In this document: positions 37,515 through 47,246 of the stretch, piece after piece
Layout: each line of letters starts with the position of its first letter
Numbering within the stretch: the first letter of the stretch is position 1
Assembly: GCF_023701695.1 (NCBI RefSeq)
Contig: NZ_JAJOZC010000001.1
Span: 7,067,894-7,131,893, forward strand
Direction of reading: 5' to 3'
DNA from: Streptomyces sp. RKAG290
GTDB taxonomy: Bacteria > Actinomycetota > Actinomycetes > Streptomycetales > Streptomycetaceae
Length of the DNA: 64,000 nt
Notes under the pieces: generated by a model
What the model was told of the DNA's origin: nothing
The model's input: only the letters and a program-made list of their open reading frames with translations
Database searches by the model: none
Made by a program: the position numbers and the translations under genes

Positions 37515-39155
37515 TCAGGCGTTCAGGGCCGTCGCGACGACGGCCTTGGCCTCCTCCTGGACGCGACCGAGGTGGTCGGCGCCGAGGAAGGACTCGGCAT
37601 AGATCTTGTAGACGTCCTCGGTGCCCGAGGGCCGGGCGGCGAACCAGGCGTTCTCCGTCGTCACCTTGATGCCGCCGATCGCCGCCCCGTTGCCCGGCGC
37701 CGAGGTGAGCACGGCCGTGACCGGTTCGCCCGCGAGGGTGTCGGCGCTGACCTGCTCGGGGGAGAGCCGGGCCAGCACGGCCTTCTGTTCGCGGTCCGCC
37801 GGCGCGTCGATCCGCGCGTAGGCGGGCTCACCGAACCGCGAGGTCAGCGTGGCGTAGTGCTCGGACGGTGAATCGCCCGTCACCGCGAGGATCTCGGAGG
37901 CGAGCAGCGCGAGAAGGATGCCGTCCTTGTCCGTCGTCCAGACCGAACCGTCGCGGCGCAGGAAGGAGGCCCCGGCCGACTCCTCGCCGCCGAAACCGAG
38001 CGAGCCGTCGGCCAGACCGTCCACGAACCACTTGAATCCGACCGGCACCTCGACCAGCGGCCGGCCGAGGTCGGCGGCGACCCGGTCGATCATGCCGGAA
38101 GACACCAGGGTCTTGCCGATGCCCGCTCCGGACGGCCACCGGTCCCGGTGCGCGTACAGGTAGTTGATGGCGACGGCGAGGTAGTGGTTCGGGTTCATCA
38201 GGCCCGCGTCCGGAGTGACGATGCCGTGCCGGTCCGCGTCGGCGTCGTTGCCGGTGGCGATCTGGTAGCGGTCACGCTGCCCGATCAGGGACGCCATCGC
38301 GTACGGCGAGGAGCAGTCCATCCGGATCTTGCCGTCCCAGTCCAGCGTCATGAACCGCCAGGTGGGGTCGGTGAGCGGATTGACCACGGTCAGGTCGAGC
38401 CGGTGCTCCTCGGCGATGCGGCCCCAGTACGCGACCGAGGCCCCGCCCAGCGGGTCGGCGCCGATCCGTACGCCGGCCGCGCGCACCGCGTCCAGGTCGA
38501 GCACGGACGGAAGGTCGGCCACATAGCTGCCGAGGAAGTCGTACCTGCCGGTCGAGGGCGCCGCCAGTGCGCGGGCGTAGGTCAGCCGGCGCACGTCCTT
38601 GAGGCCGCCCGCGATGATCTCGTTGGCGCGCTCCTGGATCCAGCCGGTCGCCGCGGACCCGGCCGGGCCGCCGTTCGGCGGGTTGTACTTGAACCCGCCG
38701 TCGCCGGGCGGGTTGTGGGACGGGGTGACCACCACGCCGTCGGCGAGATGCGACGTACGGCCGCGGTTGTACGTGAGGACGGCGTGCGAGACAGCCGGCG
38801 TCGGGGTGTAGCCGTCGGCGGAGTCGATGAGCACGGCTACGTCGTTGGCCGCGAACACCTCAAGGGCGGTCACCCGGGCCGGCTCCGACAGGGCGTGGGT
38901 GTCGGCCCCGAGGAACAGCGGCCCGTCCGTGCCCTGTTGGGCCCGGTACTCGCTGATGGCCTGGCTCGTCGCGGCGATGTGGTCCTCGTTGAACGCGGTG
39001 GCGGTCGATGACCCCCGGTGCCCCGAGGTGCCGAAGGCCACGCGCTGGCCGACTTCGGCAGGATCCGGGTGCAGCGTGTAATACGCCGTCACCAGCCGCG
39101 CCACATCAGTCAGGTCCTCGGGGCGCGCCTGGTGTCCGGCTCGTTCGTGCGGCAT
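37515..39155 (-). CDS. pgm: Phosphoglucomutase (alpha-D-glucose phosphate-specific)
   Basis: A 546-residue enzyme interconverting glucose-1- and glucose-6-phosphate, feeding NDP-sugar and glycogen synthesis. It has the catalytic serine loop TPSHNPPGDGG, metal loop GNDADADRHG, sugar-binding loop GFGGEESAGAS and phosphate-binding RPSGTEDVYKIYAES, in the right order. Length equals the usual 546. ATG 39155 has GGAGGAG seven bases upstream. It supplies precursors for polysaccharide synthesis, but is not in the same operon as the polysaccharide locus. Confidence 0.96.
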   Translation of the reverse strand: MPHERAGHQARPEDLTDVARLVTAYYTLHPDPAEVGQRVAFGTSGHRGSSTATAFNEDHIAATSQAISEYRAQQGTDGPLFLGADTHALSEPARVTALEVFAANDVAVLIDSADGYTPTPAVSHAVLTYNRGRTSHLADGVVVTPSHNPPGDGGFKYNPPNGGPAGSAATGWIQERANEIIAGGLKDVRRLTYARALAAPSTGRYDFLGSYVADLPSVLDLDAVRAAGVRIGADPLGGASVAYWGRIAEEHRLDLTVVNPLTDPTWRFMTLDWDGKIRMDCSSPYAMASLIGQRDRYQIATGNDADADRHGIVTPDAGLMNPNHYLAVAINYLYAHRDRWPSGAGIGKTLVSSGMIDRVAADLGRPLVEVPVGFKWFVDGLADGSLGFGGEESAGASFLRRDGSVWTTDKDGILLALLASEILAVTGDSPSEHYATLTSRFGEPAYARIDAPADREQKAVLARLSPEQVSADTLAGEPVTAVLTSAPGNGAAIGGIKVTTENAWFAARPSGTEDVYKIYAESFLGADHLGRVQEEAKAVVATALNA

Positions 39156-39201
39156 CTGCCACTCCTCCGTATCGGTCGGTCGGTGCGATCTGCCCGCCGG
39201 A

Positions 39202-39945
39202 TCATTTTCGCCGGTCGTCGTCCCGGGCCGGCGACTGCCCCGCCGTGCGGACGGCCACCGCCGCCGCGTATCCGGCGGGCACCGCGACATCGGTGACGGT
39301 CCAGCCCGGGGGGCCGGGCTGCGGGCGGGGGCCGGTGCCCACGTGGTCGTGCGAGAGACCGTCGGCCAGTCCGATCCCCTTGCCCTTCAGGTACGCCTCC
39401 TTGCGCGTCCACGCCCGGACGAAGGCGGCCGGCCGCTGCTCCTCGGGCAGCTCCGCCAGCTCGCGGATCTCCGCCGGATGCAGCTGATAACCGATGTCCG
39501 ACACGGTCCGGGCCTGCGGGGCGAGCTCCACATCCACCCCCACCGGCACGTCCGCGAACGCAAGCAGGGCGACGCCGCGGCTGTGCGACAGCGAGAAGTG
39601 CACACCGCCGTCCGTCGCGGGACGGCCGTGCGGGCCGCCGCAGGACGGACAGGGCTCCCGTCGCAGCACCACCGCCTCGGGGGCGATTTCCAGCCAGGCA
39701 CCGAGCAGCACCCGCAGTGCCACGTGCGAGGCGACGTAGCAGCGCCGGTCGGCCGCGGCGATCAGGCTTCCGGCGCGCCTGAGCTCCTCCGCGTCGAGGA
39801 TGTCCGGCGCGAGCTGATGCGCCCGCCCGCCCTGCAGTTCCGCGTCCACCACCCACAGCGCCGCGGCGCCCGGCGCCCAGGAGGGCGCCGGGCCCCGGTA
39901 GCCGGTCTCGGTGAGTGCGAACTCGTCGGGCTGGTAGACCTTCAC
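39202..39945 (-). CDS. Sfp-type 4'-phosphopantetheinyl transferase
   Basis: A 247-residue enzyme that loads the phosphopantetheine arm from CoA onto carrier-protein serines of PKS, NRPS or fatty-acid systems. It has the VGVDVELAP metal-binding motif (about residue 115), the FSLSHSRG segment and the FVRAWTRKEAYLKGKG signature (W-x-x-KEA-x-x-K). GTG 39945 was chosen for the AGGGA just upstream; the longer frame (to ATG 39975 or 40005) runs into palindromic element B. No biosynthetic cluster lies within the window, so it probably serves clusters elsewhere. Confidence 0.9.
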   Translation of the reverse strand: MKVYQPDEFALTETGYRGPAPSWAPGAAALWVVDAELQGGRAHQLAPDILDAEELRRAGSLIAAADRRCYVASHVALRVLLGAWLEIAPEAVVLRREPCPSCGGPHGRPATDGGVHFSLSHSRGVALLAFADVPVGVDVELAPQARTVSDIGYQLHPAEIRELAELPEEQRPAAFVRAWTRKEAYLKGKGIGLADGLSHDHVGTGPRPQPGPPGWTVTDVAVPAGYAAAVAVRTAGQSPARDDDRRK

Positions 39946-39955
39946 GTCTTCCCTG

Positions 39956-40017
39956 GGGCCTCTCGGTTGGATCATGCCGGGCTGGCGTGCTCCGGCCTGA
40001 TCCAAACGGAGGACCCT
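39956..40017. repeat. Palindromic element, short form (copy B)
   Basis: A 62-base end-only version: GGGGCCTCTCGGTTGGATCA on the left and TGATCCAAACGGAGGACCCT on the right, with a 22-base middle. It lies directly upstream of the PPTase start and could form the 5' hairpin of its mRNA. Confidence 0.8.
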
Positions 40018-40207
40018 GGGCCGGGGCGGTGCCGTGAGCGGGCGTCAACGGCGGAGCGGACAGCTCTTATTCTATGGAGATCCGTACCTGACCCGACGTA
40101 CGTTCGATCACAGTGTGCCCAGGTCACTGCGCCCGAGAAGGCCCGGCGGCCTCTTCCGGGCGCCGGCCGGGTGCAGTCACCGGCCTTTTTCGGACAGGAG
40201 TGACAGG

Positions 40208-40702
40208 ATGCCATCGGACAGCCGACCACACCCGGGCGCAGCACTGCTGCGGGACGCCGGTGCCGACGACGCCGGCCCGCTCACCCGGCTCTTTCTCGCC
40301 TCCCGCGCCGCCGCCATGCCGTATCTGGCGCGGGTGCACAGTGACGAGGCCACGCTCGCCTGGATGACCCACGTCGTGCTGCCCGGTACGGACGTCTGGG
40401 TGGCGGAGCTCGGGCGGGAGGATGGCGGGACGGAGATCGCCGGCTTCCTGTCGCTCGACGGTGAGGAGCTCGAACACCTCTATCTCGACCCCGAGGTGCG
40501 GCGCCGGGGCATCGGCACGCTGCTGCTGGCGAAGGCCAAGGAGCGCAGCCCGGACGGGCTCGCCCTGTACGCCTTCCAGCGCAACACCGGTGCGCGGGCC
40601 TTCTACGAGCGGCACGGATTCACCGCGGTCGAGTTCAGCGACGGCAGCCGTAACGAGGAGAAGGAGCCGGACGTCAGATACCGGTGGACCGCCTCGGGCT
40701 GA
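40208..40702 (+). CDS. GNAT-family N-acetyltransferase
   Basis: A 164-residue GNAT enzyme using acetyl-CoA. It has DVWVAELG (beta-4), LYLDPEVRRRGIGTLLLAKAKE with the R/Q-x-x-G-x-G/A CoA loop (about residue 97-105), and FQRNTGARAFYERHGFTAVE, the C-terminal signature. The acceptor cannot be told. ATG 40208 has AGGAG seven bases upstream. A strong terminator follows. Confidence 0.88.
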   Translation: MPSDSRPHPGAALLRDAGADDAGPLTRLFLASRAAAMPYLARVHSDEATLAWMTHVVLPGTDVWVAELGREDGGTEIAGFLSLDGEELEHLYLDPEVRRRGIGTLLLAKAKERSPDGLALYAFQRNTGARAFYERHGFTAVEFSDGSRNEEKEPDVRYRWTASG

Positions 40703-40721
40703 CCGAGAGGCGTTGAGCCGG

Positions 40722-40763
40722 AACGACGAGCGGGGTCCGCAGCGGCGGGCCCCGCTCGTCGTT
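40722..40763 (+). terminator. Terminator after GNAT gene
   Basis: A 14-base perfect stem, AACGACGAGCGGGG and CCCCGCTCGTCGTT, with a 14-base loop. It insulates the glucanase promoter region that follows. Confidence 0.85.
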
Positions 40764-41112
40764 GTGCGCGGCGTGCGCTCCTTGCTGTCTCCCCGCCGTC
40801 TCCCCGCCCGAGCAGGCACCTTTCAGCGGCTTTCATGTTCACGCAAAAACGTTGCGTAAATTGCGGTCCCTTTGCGGTGCGACCGATCGGCGAGTTAACG
40901 CCTTAAATGTCAGTGCAGTTGCTGCGGTGCGGTGGAGTCCGCTTGCGTGGCATGTTCTGTCGGGACGGTGGACTCCCCGTCAATTCTCTGCAACTCTCTG
41001 ACCGCAATACGCAAAAGTCCATCCTGTTGGTGCAGGAAACCATGCCCCGCAGGTACGCAGACAGAGCCGCGCCTTGGACGCGCCCTGCGCCGAGGCCGAA
41101 GATCGGGGACAT
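40764..41112. promoter_or_regulatory. Upstream region of the glucanase gene
   Basis: A 349-base promoter region that is AT-richer than average (TTAACGCCTTAAATGTCAG near 40894-40912). It carries repeated TTGCG words, including the perfect inverted repeat at 40841-40857. The start ATG 41113 has GGGGA upstream. Confidence 0.5.
40841..40857. promoter_or_regulatory. Putative operator ACGCAA-N5-TTGCGT
   Basis: Perfect inverted repeat ACGCAA-AAACG-TTGCGT about 255 bases before the glucanase start. A second copy of the CGCAA-N5-TTGCG core lies at 45451-45471 before the sugar-binding-protein gene. Size and symmetry suit a LacI-family repressor; the regulator is not in the window. Confidence 0.5.
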
Positions 41113-44100
41113 ATGAGACCGCAACGCTGGAGATGGCGGGTCCTTTCCGCCGCTGTCACCACCAGTCTGCTGATGATCGGCTGGCCGGCGCTCAACGCGT
41201 CGGCGGCCGGCGGCCCGAACATCGCCGCCGGTGACAAGGCCGCCGCGAGCAGCGCGGGCAGCGGCAAGGCCGCAGGCAACATCACCGACGGAGAACAGTC
41301 GACGTACTGGGAGGGCTCGGGCAAGGCCCTGCCCCAGTGGGTGCAGAGCGACCTGGGCAAGGCCACCCGTATCGACCAGGTCACCCTGAAACTCCCCGCG
41401 GGCTGGGCGAGCCGCCGTCAGACGCTCTCCCTCCAGGGCAGTGCCGACGGCACCAGCTTCTCGACGCTGAAGACCTCGGCCGCCTACACCTTCGCCCCGG
41501 GCAGCTCCAACAAGGTGACCATCTCCTTCCCGGCCACCCGGGCCCGGTTCGTGCGGGCGAACATCACCGCAAACACCGGCGCGAAGAACGGGCAGCTCGC
41601 CGAGCTGGAGGTCCGCGCGGCGGCGGTGTCCTCGGTCAACCTCGCCGCCGGCCGTACGCTCACGGCCAGCAGCTACACCCAGACGTACATCGCCGCCCAG
41701 GCCAACGACGGCAACGCGGCCAGCTACTGGGAGAGCCGCAACGGCGAGCTGCCCCAGTGGATCCAGGCCGACCTCGGCTCCTCGGTGCGGGTCGACCGCG
41801 TGGTGCTGCGGCTGCCGGACGGCTGGGAGACCCGCAGCCAGACGCTGAAGCTCCAGGGCAGCACCAACGGGTCCGACTTCACCGACCTGACGCAGTCCAA
41901 GGCGTACACCTTCAGCCCCACGGCCGGCGAGTCGGCGACGATCTCCTTCGACGCGACGACCACGCGCTATGTGCGCGTCCTGGTCAGCGCCAACTCCGTC
42001 CAGCCGGGCGCCCAGGTATCCGAGCTGGAGATCTACGGCCCGAGTCCGGTGACACCCAGGCGCCGACCGCGCCGACGCAACTGGCGTACACCGAACCCGC
42101 CACCGGGCAGATCAAGCTCACCTGGCAGGCGTCGACGGACAACACGGCCGTCACCGGATACGACATCTACGCCGACAACACGCTGCTGAGCAGCGTGGCG
42201 GGCAATGTCACCACGTTCACCGACACCCGTCCGGCCGGCTCCACCGTGTCGTACTTCGTCCGGGCCAAGGACGCGGCGGGCAACGCCTCGGGGAACAGCA
42301 ACACCGTCACCCGTACCGGTAGCACGGGCGACACCCAGGCGCCGACCGCACCGGCCGGCCTCGGCTTCACCGAGGCCACCGCCGGGCAGGTCAAGCTGAC
42401 GTGGCAGGCCTCGACGGACAACAAGGCCGTCACCGGGTACGACATCTACGCCAACAACGTGCTCCGCAAGAGCGTGGCGGGAGATGTCACCACCTACACC
42501 GACGGCCAGTCCACCGCCACCACCGTGTCGTACTTCGTCCGTGCCAAGGACGCGGCGGGCAACGTGTCGGGCGACAGCAACACCGTCACCCGCAACGGCA
42601 GCACGAGCGCGGCGTCCAACCTCGCGATCGGCAAGCCCATCACCGCCTCGTCCGTGGTCCACACGTTCGTCGCGGAGAACGCCAACGACAACAGCGTGAC
42701 CACCTACTGGGAAGGCGCCGGGGGCAGTTACCCGAACACCCTGACCGTGAAGCTGGGCGCCAACGCCGACACGGAAAACATCGTCGTCAAGCTCAACCCG
42801 GACAGCAGCTGGGGGGCCAGGACCCAGAACATCCAGGTGCTCGGCCGGGAGCAGAGCGCCTCGTCCTTCACCAGCCTGGCCGCGGCCAAGGACTACGCGT
42901 TCAACCCCGGCAGCGGCAACTCGGTGACCATTCCGGTCAGCGGCCGGGTCGCCGACGTCCAGCTGAAGTTCAACTCCAACACCGGCTCGGGTGCGGGTCA
43001 GGTCGCGGAGTTCCAGGTGCTGGGTGCTCCGGCGCCCAACCCGAACCTCCAGGTCAGCTCGGTGACCGCGGCCCCCGCCGCGCCCGTCGAGTCGGACCCG
43101 GTCACCCTGACCGCCACGGTCCGCAACAGCGGTGCGGTCGCCGCGCCGGCGAGCAAGGTCGAGTTCCAGCTCGGCGGTTCCAAGGTCGCCACCGCGTCCG
43201 TGGGCGCGCTGGCCGCCGGTGCCTCCACCCAGGTCAGTGCCGCTATCGGAGCGCGTGACGCGGGCACCTACGCCCTGAGTGCGGTGGCCGACCCGGCGAA
43301 CGAGGTGATCGAGCAGAACGAGACCGACAACACCTACACGAGCGCCTCCGGTCTGGTCGTGAAGCCGGTCGCCAGCTCCGACCTGGTCTCCACCGGGGTC
43401 AGCACCTCGCCGTCGGCCCCGTCCAACGGCCAGAGCGTCACCTTCTCCGTCGCCATCAAGAACCAGGGCTCCGTGGCGTCGGCCGCGGGTGGCCACGCCA
43501 TCACGCTGACCCTGCTCGACTCCAAGGGCGCCACGGTGAAGACCCTCACGGGCACCTACACCGGGGCGATCGCCGCGGGCGCGACCAGCTCCCCGGTGAA
43601 CCTGGGCAGCTGGACGGCGGCCAACGGCTCGTACACCGTGAAGACCGTGATCGCGGACGACACCAACGAGCTTCCGGTGAAGCGCGGGAACAACACGGCC
43701 AGCAGCTCGCTCTTCGTCGGGCGCGGCGCCAACATGCCGTACGACATGTACGAGGCGGAGGACGGTGTCACCGGCGGCGGTGCGCAGGTCGTCGGTCCGA
43801 ACAGGACCGTCGGCGACGTCGCGGGCGAGGCGTCCGGCCGTAAGGCCGTCACGCTCAACAGCACCGGCAACTACGTCGAGTTCACCACCAGGGCGAGCAC
43901 CAACACCCTGGTGACCCGGTTCTCCATACCGGACTCGGCGGGCGGCGGGGGCATCGACTCCAAGCTGAACCTCTACGTGGACGGCACCTTCCTCAAGGCG
44001 ATCGACCTCACCTCGAAGTACGCCTGGCTGTACGGCGCCGAGACCGGTCCGGGCAACTCCCCGGGCGCGGGTTCGCCGCGGCACATCTACGACGAGGCGA

Positions 44101-45400
44101 ACGTCCTGCTGGGCAAGACCGTCCCGGCGGGCAGCAAGATCCGGCTGCAGAAGGACGCCGCGAACACCAGCACGTACGCGATCGACTTCGTCAGCCTGGA
44201 GCAGGCGACGCAGATCGCCAACCCGGACCCGGCCGCCTACACCGTGCCCGCCGGCTTCACCCACCAGGACGTCCAGAACGCCCTGGACAAGGTCCGGATG
44301 GACACCACGGGCAAGCTGGTCGGCGTCTACCTGCCGGCCGGTGACTACCAGACCGCGAGCAAGTTCCAGGTCTACGGAAAGGCCGTGAAGGTCGTCGGCG
44401 CGGGTCCCTGGTTCACCAGGTTCTACGCACCGTCCGGCCAGGAGAACACCGACAACGGCTTCCGCGCCGAGGCCAGCGCCAAGGGCTCGTCGTTCGCGAA
44501 CTTCGCGTACTTCGGGAACTACACCTCGCGCATCGACGGCCCCGGCAAGGTGTTCGACTTCTCCAACGTCTCGGACATCGTGATCGACAACGTCTGGAAC
44601 GAGCACCAGGTGTGCCTCTACTGGGGCGCCAACACCGACAGCATCACCATCAAGAACTCCCGCATCCGCGACACGTTCGCCGACGGCATCAACATGACCA
44701 ACGGCTCGACGGACAACCATGTCGTCAACAACGAGTCCCGGGCCACCGGCGACGACAGCTTCGCGCTGTTCTCGGCGATCGACTCCGGCGGCGCGGACAT
44801 GAAGAACAACGTCTACGAGAACCTCACCTCCCTGCTGACCTGGCGGGCCGCGGGCGTGGCCGTCTACGGCGGGTACAGCAACACCTTCCGCAACGTCCTC
44901 ATCGCGGACACCCTGGTCTACTCGGGCATCACGGTCAGCTCGCTGGACTTCGGCTATCCGATGAACGGGTTCGGGACCGAGCCGACGACGATCGAGAACG
45001 TCTCCGTGCTCCGCTCGGGGGCCATTTCTGGGGCACGCAGACCTTCCCCGGCATCTGGCTGTTCTCCGCCTCCAAGGTGTTCCAGGGCATCAGGATCAAT
45101 CATGTGGACATCGTCGACCCGACGTACAGCGGCATCATGTTCCAGACCAACTACGTAGGAGGACAGCCGCAGTTCCCGATCAAGGACACGATCCTGACCG
45201 ACATCTCGGTCTCCGGCGCCCGCAAGAGCGGGGACGCCTTCGATGCCAGGTCCGGCTTCGGACTGTGGGCCAACGAGATGCCGGAGGCCGGCCAGGGGCC
45301 CGCCGTCGGTGAGGTCACCTTCAACGGGCTGAAGCTCAGCGGCAACGCCCAGGACGTGAAGAACACGACCTCCACCATGAAGATCAACATCAATCCGTAG
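41113..45400 (+). CDS. Secreted multidomain alpha-1,3-glucanase (GH87-like), frameshifted twice
   Basis: After a signal peptide (MRPQRWRWRV ... NASAAGG) come two discoidin/F5-8C domains, two nearly identical FN3 domains (TAPTQLAYTEPATGQIKLTW repeats), a third discoidin-like domain and two CARDB domains. A CBM35/malectin-like module (MYEAEDGVTGGG) and a beta-helix catalytic domain of the GH87 mutanase type complete it (IRDTFADGINMTNGSTDNH ... RATGDDSFALFSA). The frame breaks at 42046-42049 and at GGGGG 45017-45021; one extra base at each restores SPGDTQAPTAP and RSGGHFWGTQTF and gives 1429 residues. It should cut alpha-1,3-glucan (fungal wall or dental-type mutan) outside the cell. A terminator follows. 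Confidence 0.78.
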
Positions 45401-45419
45401 CAGTCACTGCGCCGACGGG

Positions 45420-45443
45420 CGCCGTCCGGCAGGCCGGACGGCG
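45420..45443 (+). terminator. Terminator after the glucanase gene
   Basis: Perfect 11-base stem CGCCGTCCGGC / GCCGGACGGCG with a 2-base loop, 20 bases after the stop. Confidence 0.8.
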
Positions 45444-45450
45444 TTCCGTG

Positions 45451-45471
45451 GTGCGCAAATTCCTTGCGCAC
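45451..45471. promoter_or_regulatory. Putative operator GTGCGCAA-N5-TTGCGCAC
   Basis: Perfect 8-base inverted repeat around ATTCC, 260 bases before the binding-protein start. It shares the CGCAA-N5-TTGCG core with the repeat before the glucanase gene. It could also form a small hairpin behind the terminator, but there is no U-tract. A weaker half-match (CGCGAGATATTGCG) lies at 45629-45642. Confidence 0.5.
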
Positions 45472-45730
45472 CGACGTGCACAGTTTGCAGGAACCGGGCT
45501 CCCGGCCGGTCACGAACCGTCCGGAACCGCCCCTGGCGTGCTGTCTCGGCCCCCATGGGGCCGGGCGGCACGCCTCTGTCATGCGCCGCACGGGGCGTGC
45601 GTCGCGCTGTCAAACTTTTACGAAAACTGCGCGAGATATTGCGTTCACATGTCGACGCTGGTTGAGTGTGCCTCGCCCCGGCAGAGAGCCGGCCGAGGGC
45701 CTTCCTGCTCATGCCCGAAGGGGACCATCG
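45472..45730. promoter_or_regulatory. Promoter region of the sugar ABC operon
   Basis: About 260 bases including an AT-rich stretch (CAAACTTTTACGAAAACTGC near 45610-45630) that probably holds the promoter of the transporter operon. No gene seen. Confidence 0.4.
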
Positions 45731-47158
45731 ATGAGAAGTGCTGGGTTCCGCCGCACACGCCGTACAAGCCGTGCCTCCGCGGCCGCCCTCGTCACCGCAC
45801 TCGCCCTGACCGCTCTCGCCTCCTGCGGCACGAGCAGCAGCAGCGACAACGGCGACAAGGACAGCGGATCCAAGGGTTCGTCCGACCCCTCGGCCCCGCT
45901 CGACCCGAAGACGAAGGTGACGATCTCGATCGACTGCATGCCGCCGGCGGCCAAGGCCGCGGAGCTGCGCGAGTGGAACGAGGACATCAAGACGTTCAAC
46001 GAGAAGTACCCGAACGTCAAGATCAACGGAAAGTCCACCCCCGGGCAGTGCCTGGAGCCGCCCCGCTTCACGGCCATGCTGAAGGGTAAGTCGCAGCCCG
46101 ACGTCTTCTACGCGTACTTCACCGACCTTCAGCAGGTGCTGGACAACGACGGGGCCGAGGACATCTCCGCCTACGTCAACGACAAGTCCGTGCCCGCGCT
46201 CAAGGACATCCAGCCCCAGGTCATCGATGTGGCCCGCAAGGACGGCAAGCTCTACGCCCTGCCGACCAGCAACTACACCATGGGCCTGATGATCAACCGG
46301 AAGCTGTTCACGCAGGCCGGGCTCGACCCGAACACCCCGCCCGCCAGCTGGGACGAGGTCCGCGCCGCGGCGAAGAAGATCGCGGCACTGGGCAAGGGCA
46401 TCGCCGGCTTCGGCGAGTACAGCGCAGGCAACAACGGCGGCTGGCACTTCGCCGCCAGCCAGTACGGTCTGGGCGGGGACGTCGTCGACGCCTCCGGCAA
46501 GAAGGCGGCCTTCAACGACGCCAGCGGCAAGCAGGTCCTCCAGCAGCTGCACGACATGCGCTGGGAGGACGACAGCATGGGCAAGACCCAGCTGCTGAAG
46601 TGGGGCGATCTGCAGAAGCAGATATCGACCGACAAGCTCGGCATGTTCCTTGCCGCCCCCGACGACATCGCGTACATGGTGCAGCAGCTCGGCGCCAAGT
46701 ACGAGACCTTCGGCCTGGGCCCGATCCCCGGCGCCAAGGGCACCCTCTTCGGCGGCAACAACTACATGATCAAGAAGGGCAGTTCGCCCGACCAGATCAA
46801 GGCCGCGATCGCCTGGCTGAACTTCAAGAACCTCAGCCCGGGCAAGGGACAGTTCGACTGGGCCCGCACCAAGGCCGACAAGCTGCCCGTCGGGCTGCCG
46901 CAGCCGAACTTCTTCCTGGGCGACAGCAAGGCCAAGGACGACGCGGCACGCACCACCAACGCCTCGATGCCCATCGAGAACTTCAAGGCCTTCATGGACA
47001 ACCCCGTCAAGGGCAAGGCCGAGCCGCCGAAGGCCCAGGAGATCTACAAGATCCTCGACAACGCCATGTCGGGCGTCCTGACCAACAAGGACGCCGACAT
47101 CGACAAGCTGCTCTCCACCGCCGAGCAGCAGGTCAACCAGGTCCTGGCGAACCAGTAA
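45731..47158 (+). CDS. Sugar ABC transporter substrate-binding lipoprotein
   Basis: A 475-residue cluster-B (MalE-like) binding protein. It has a lipoprotein signal (MRSAGFRRTRRTSRAS ... LTALASCGTSS, Cys near 34) and a Ser/Asp/Gly linker. The mature domain shows QPDVFYAYFTDL, LYALPTSNYTMGLMINRKLF and FGLGPIPGAKGTLFGGNNYMI. Its place after a secreted alpha-glucanase and before a GH13 glucosidase suggests alpha-linked glucooligosaccharides as ligand. ATG 45731 has AAGGGGA upstream. A hairpin separates it from the permease genes. Confidence 0.92.
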   Translation: MRSAGFRRTRRTSRASAAALVTALALTALASCGTSSSSDNGDKDSGSKGSSDPSAPLDPKTKVTISIDCMPPAAKAAELREWNEDIKTFNEKYPNVKINGKSTPGQCLEPPRFTAMLKGKSQPDVFYAYFTDLQQVLDNDGAEDISAYVNDKSVPALKDIQPQVIDVARKDGKLYALPTSNYTMGLMINRKLFTQAGLDPNTPPASWDEVRAAAKKIAALGKGIAGFGEYSAGNNGGWHFAASQYGLGGDVVDASGKKAAFNDASGKQVLQQLHDMRWEDDSMGKTQLLKWGDLQKQISTDKLGMFLAAPDDIAYMVQQLGAKYETFGLGPIPGAKGTLFGGNNYMIKKGSSPDQIKAAIAWLNFKNLSPGKGQFDWARTKADKLPVGLPQPNFFLGDSKAKDDAARTTNASMPIENFKAFMDNPVKGKAEPPKAQEIYKILDNAMSGVLTNKDADIDKLLSTAEQQVNQVLANQ

Positions 47159-47165
47159 CGGACGC

Positions 47166-47196
47166 GCGGGGCCGGGTCACGCGGACCCGGCCCCGC
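47166..47196 (+). terminator. Intra-operon hairpin (attenuator or mRNA stabiliser)
   Basis: Perfect 13-base stem GCGGGGCCGGGTC / GACCCGGCCCCGC with loop ACGCG, between the binding-protein and first permease genes. Such hairpins often keep the binding-protein mRNA more abundant than the permease mRNA. Confidence 0.7.
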
Positions 47197-47246
47197 ATCC
47201 GGACCCGTCCGACTGCGCTTCAGTTCACCGGCACCGAGGAGAAACC

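Noticed and set aside
45451..45471. Inverted repeat GTGCGCAA-N5-TTGCGCAC as a terminator
   Set aside because: A better terminator lies just before it (45420-45443), no U-tract follows, and the same core recurs before the glucanase gene, so an operator fits better.
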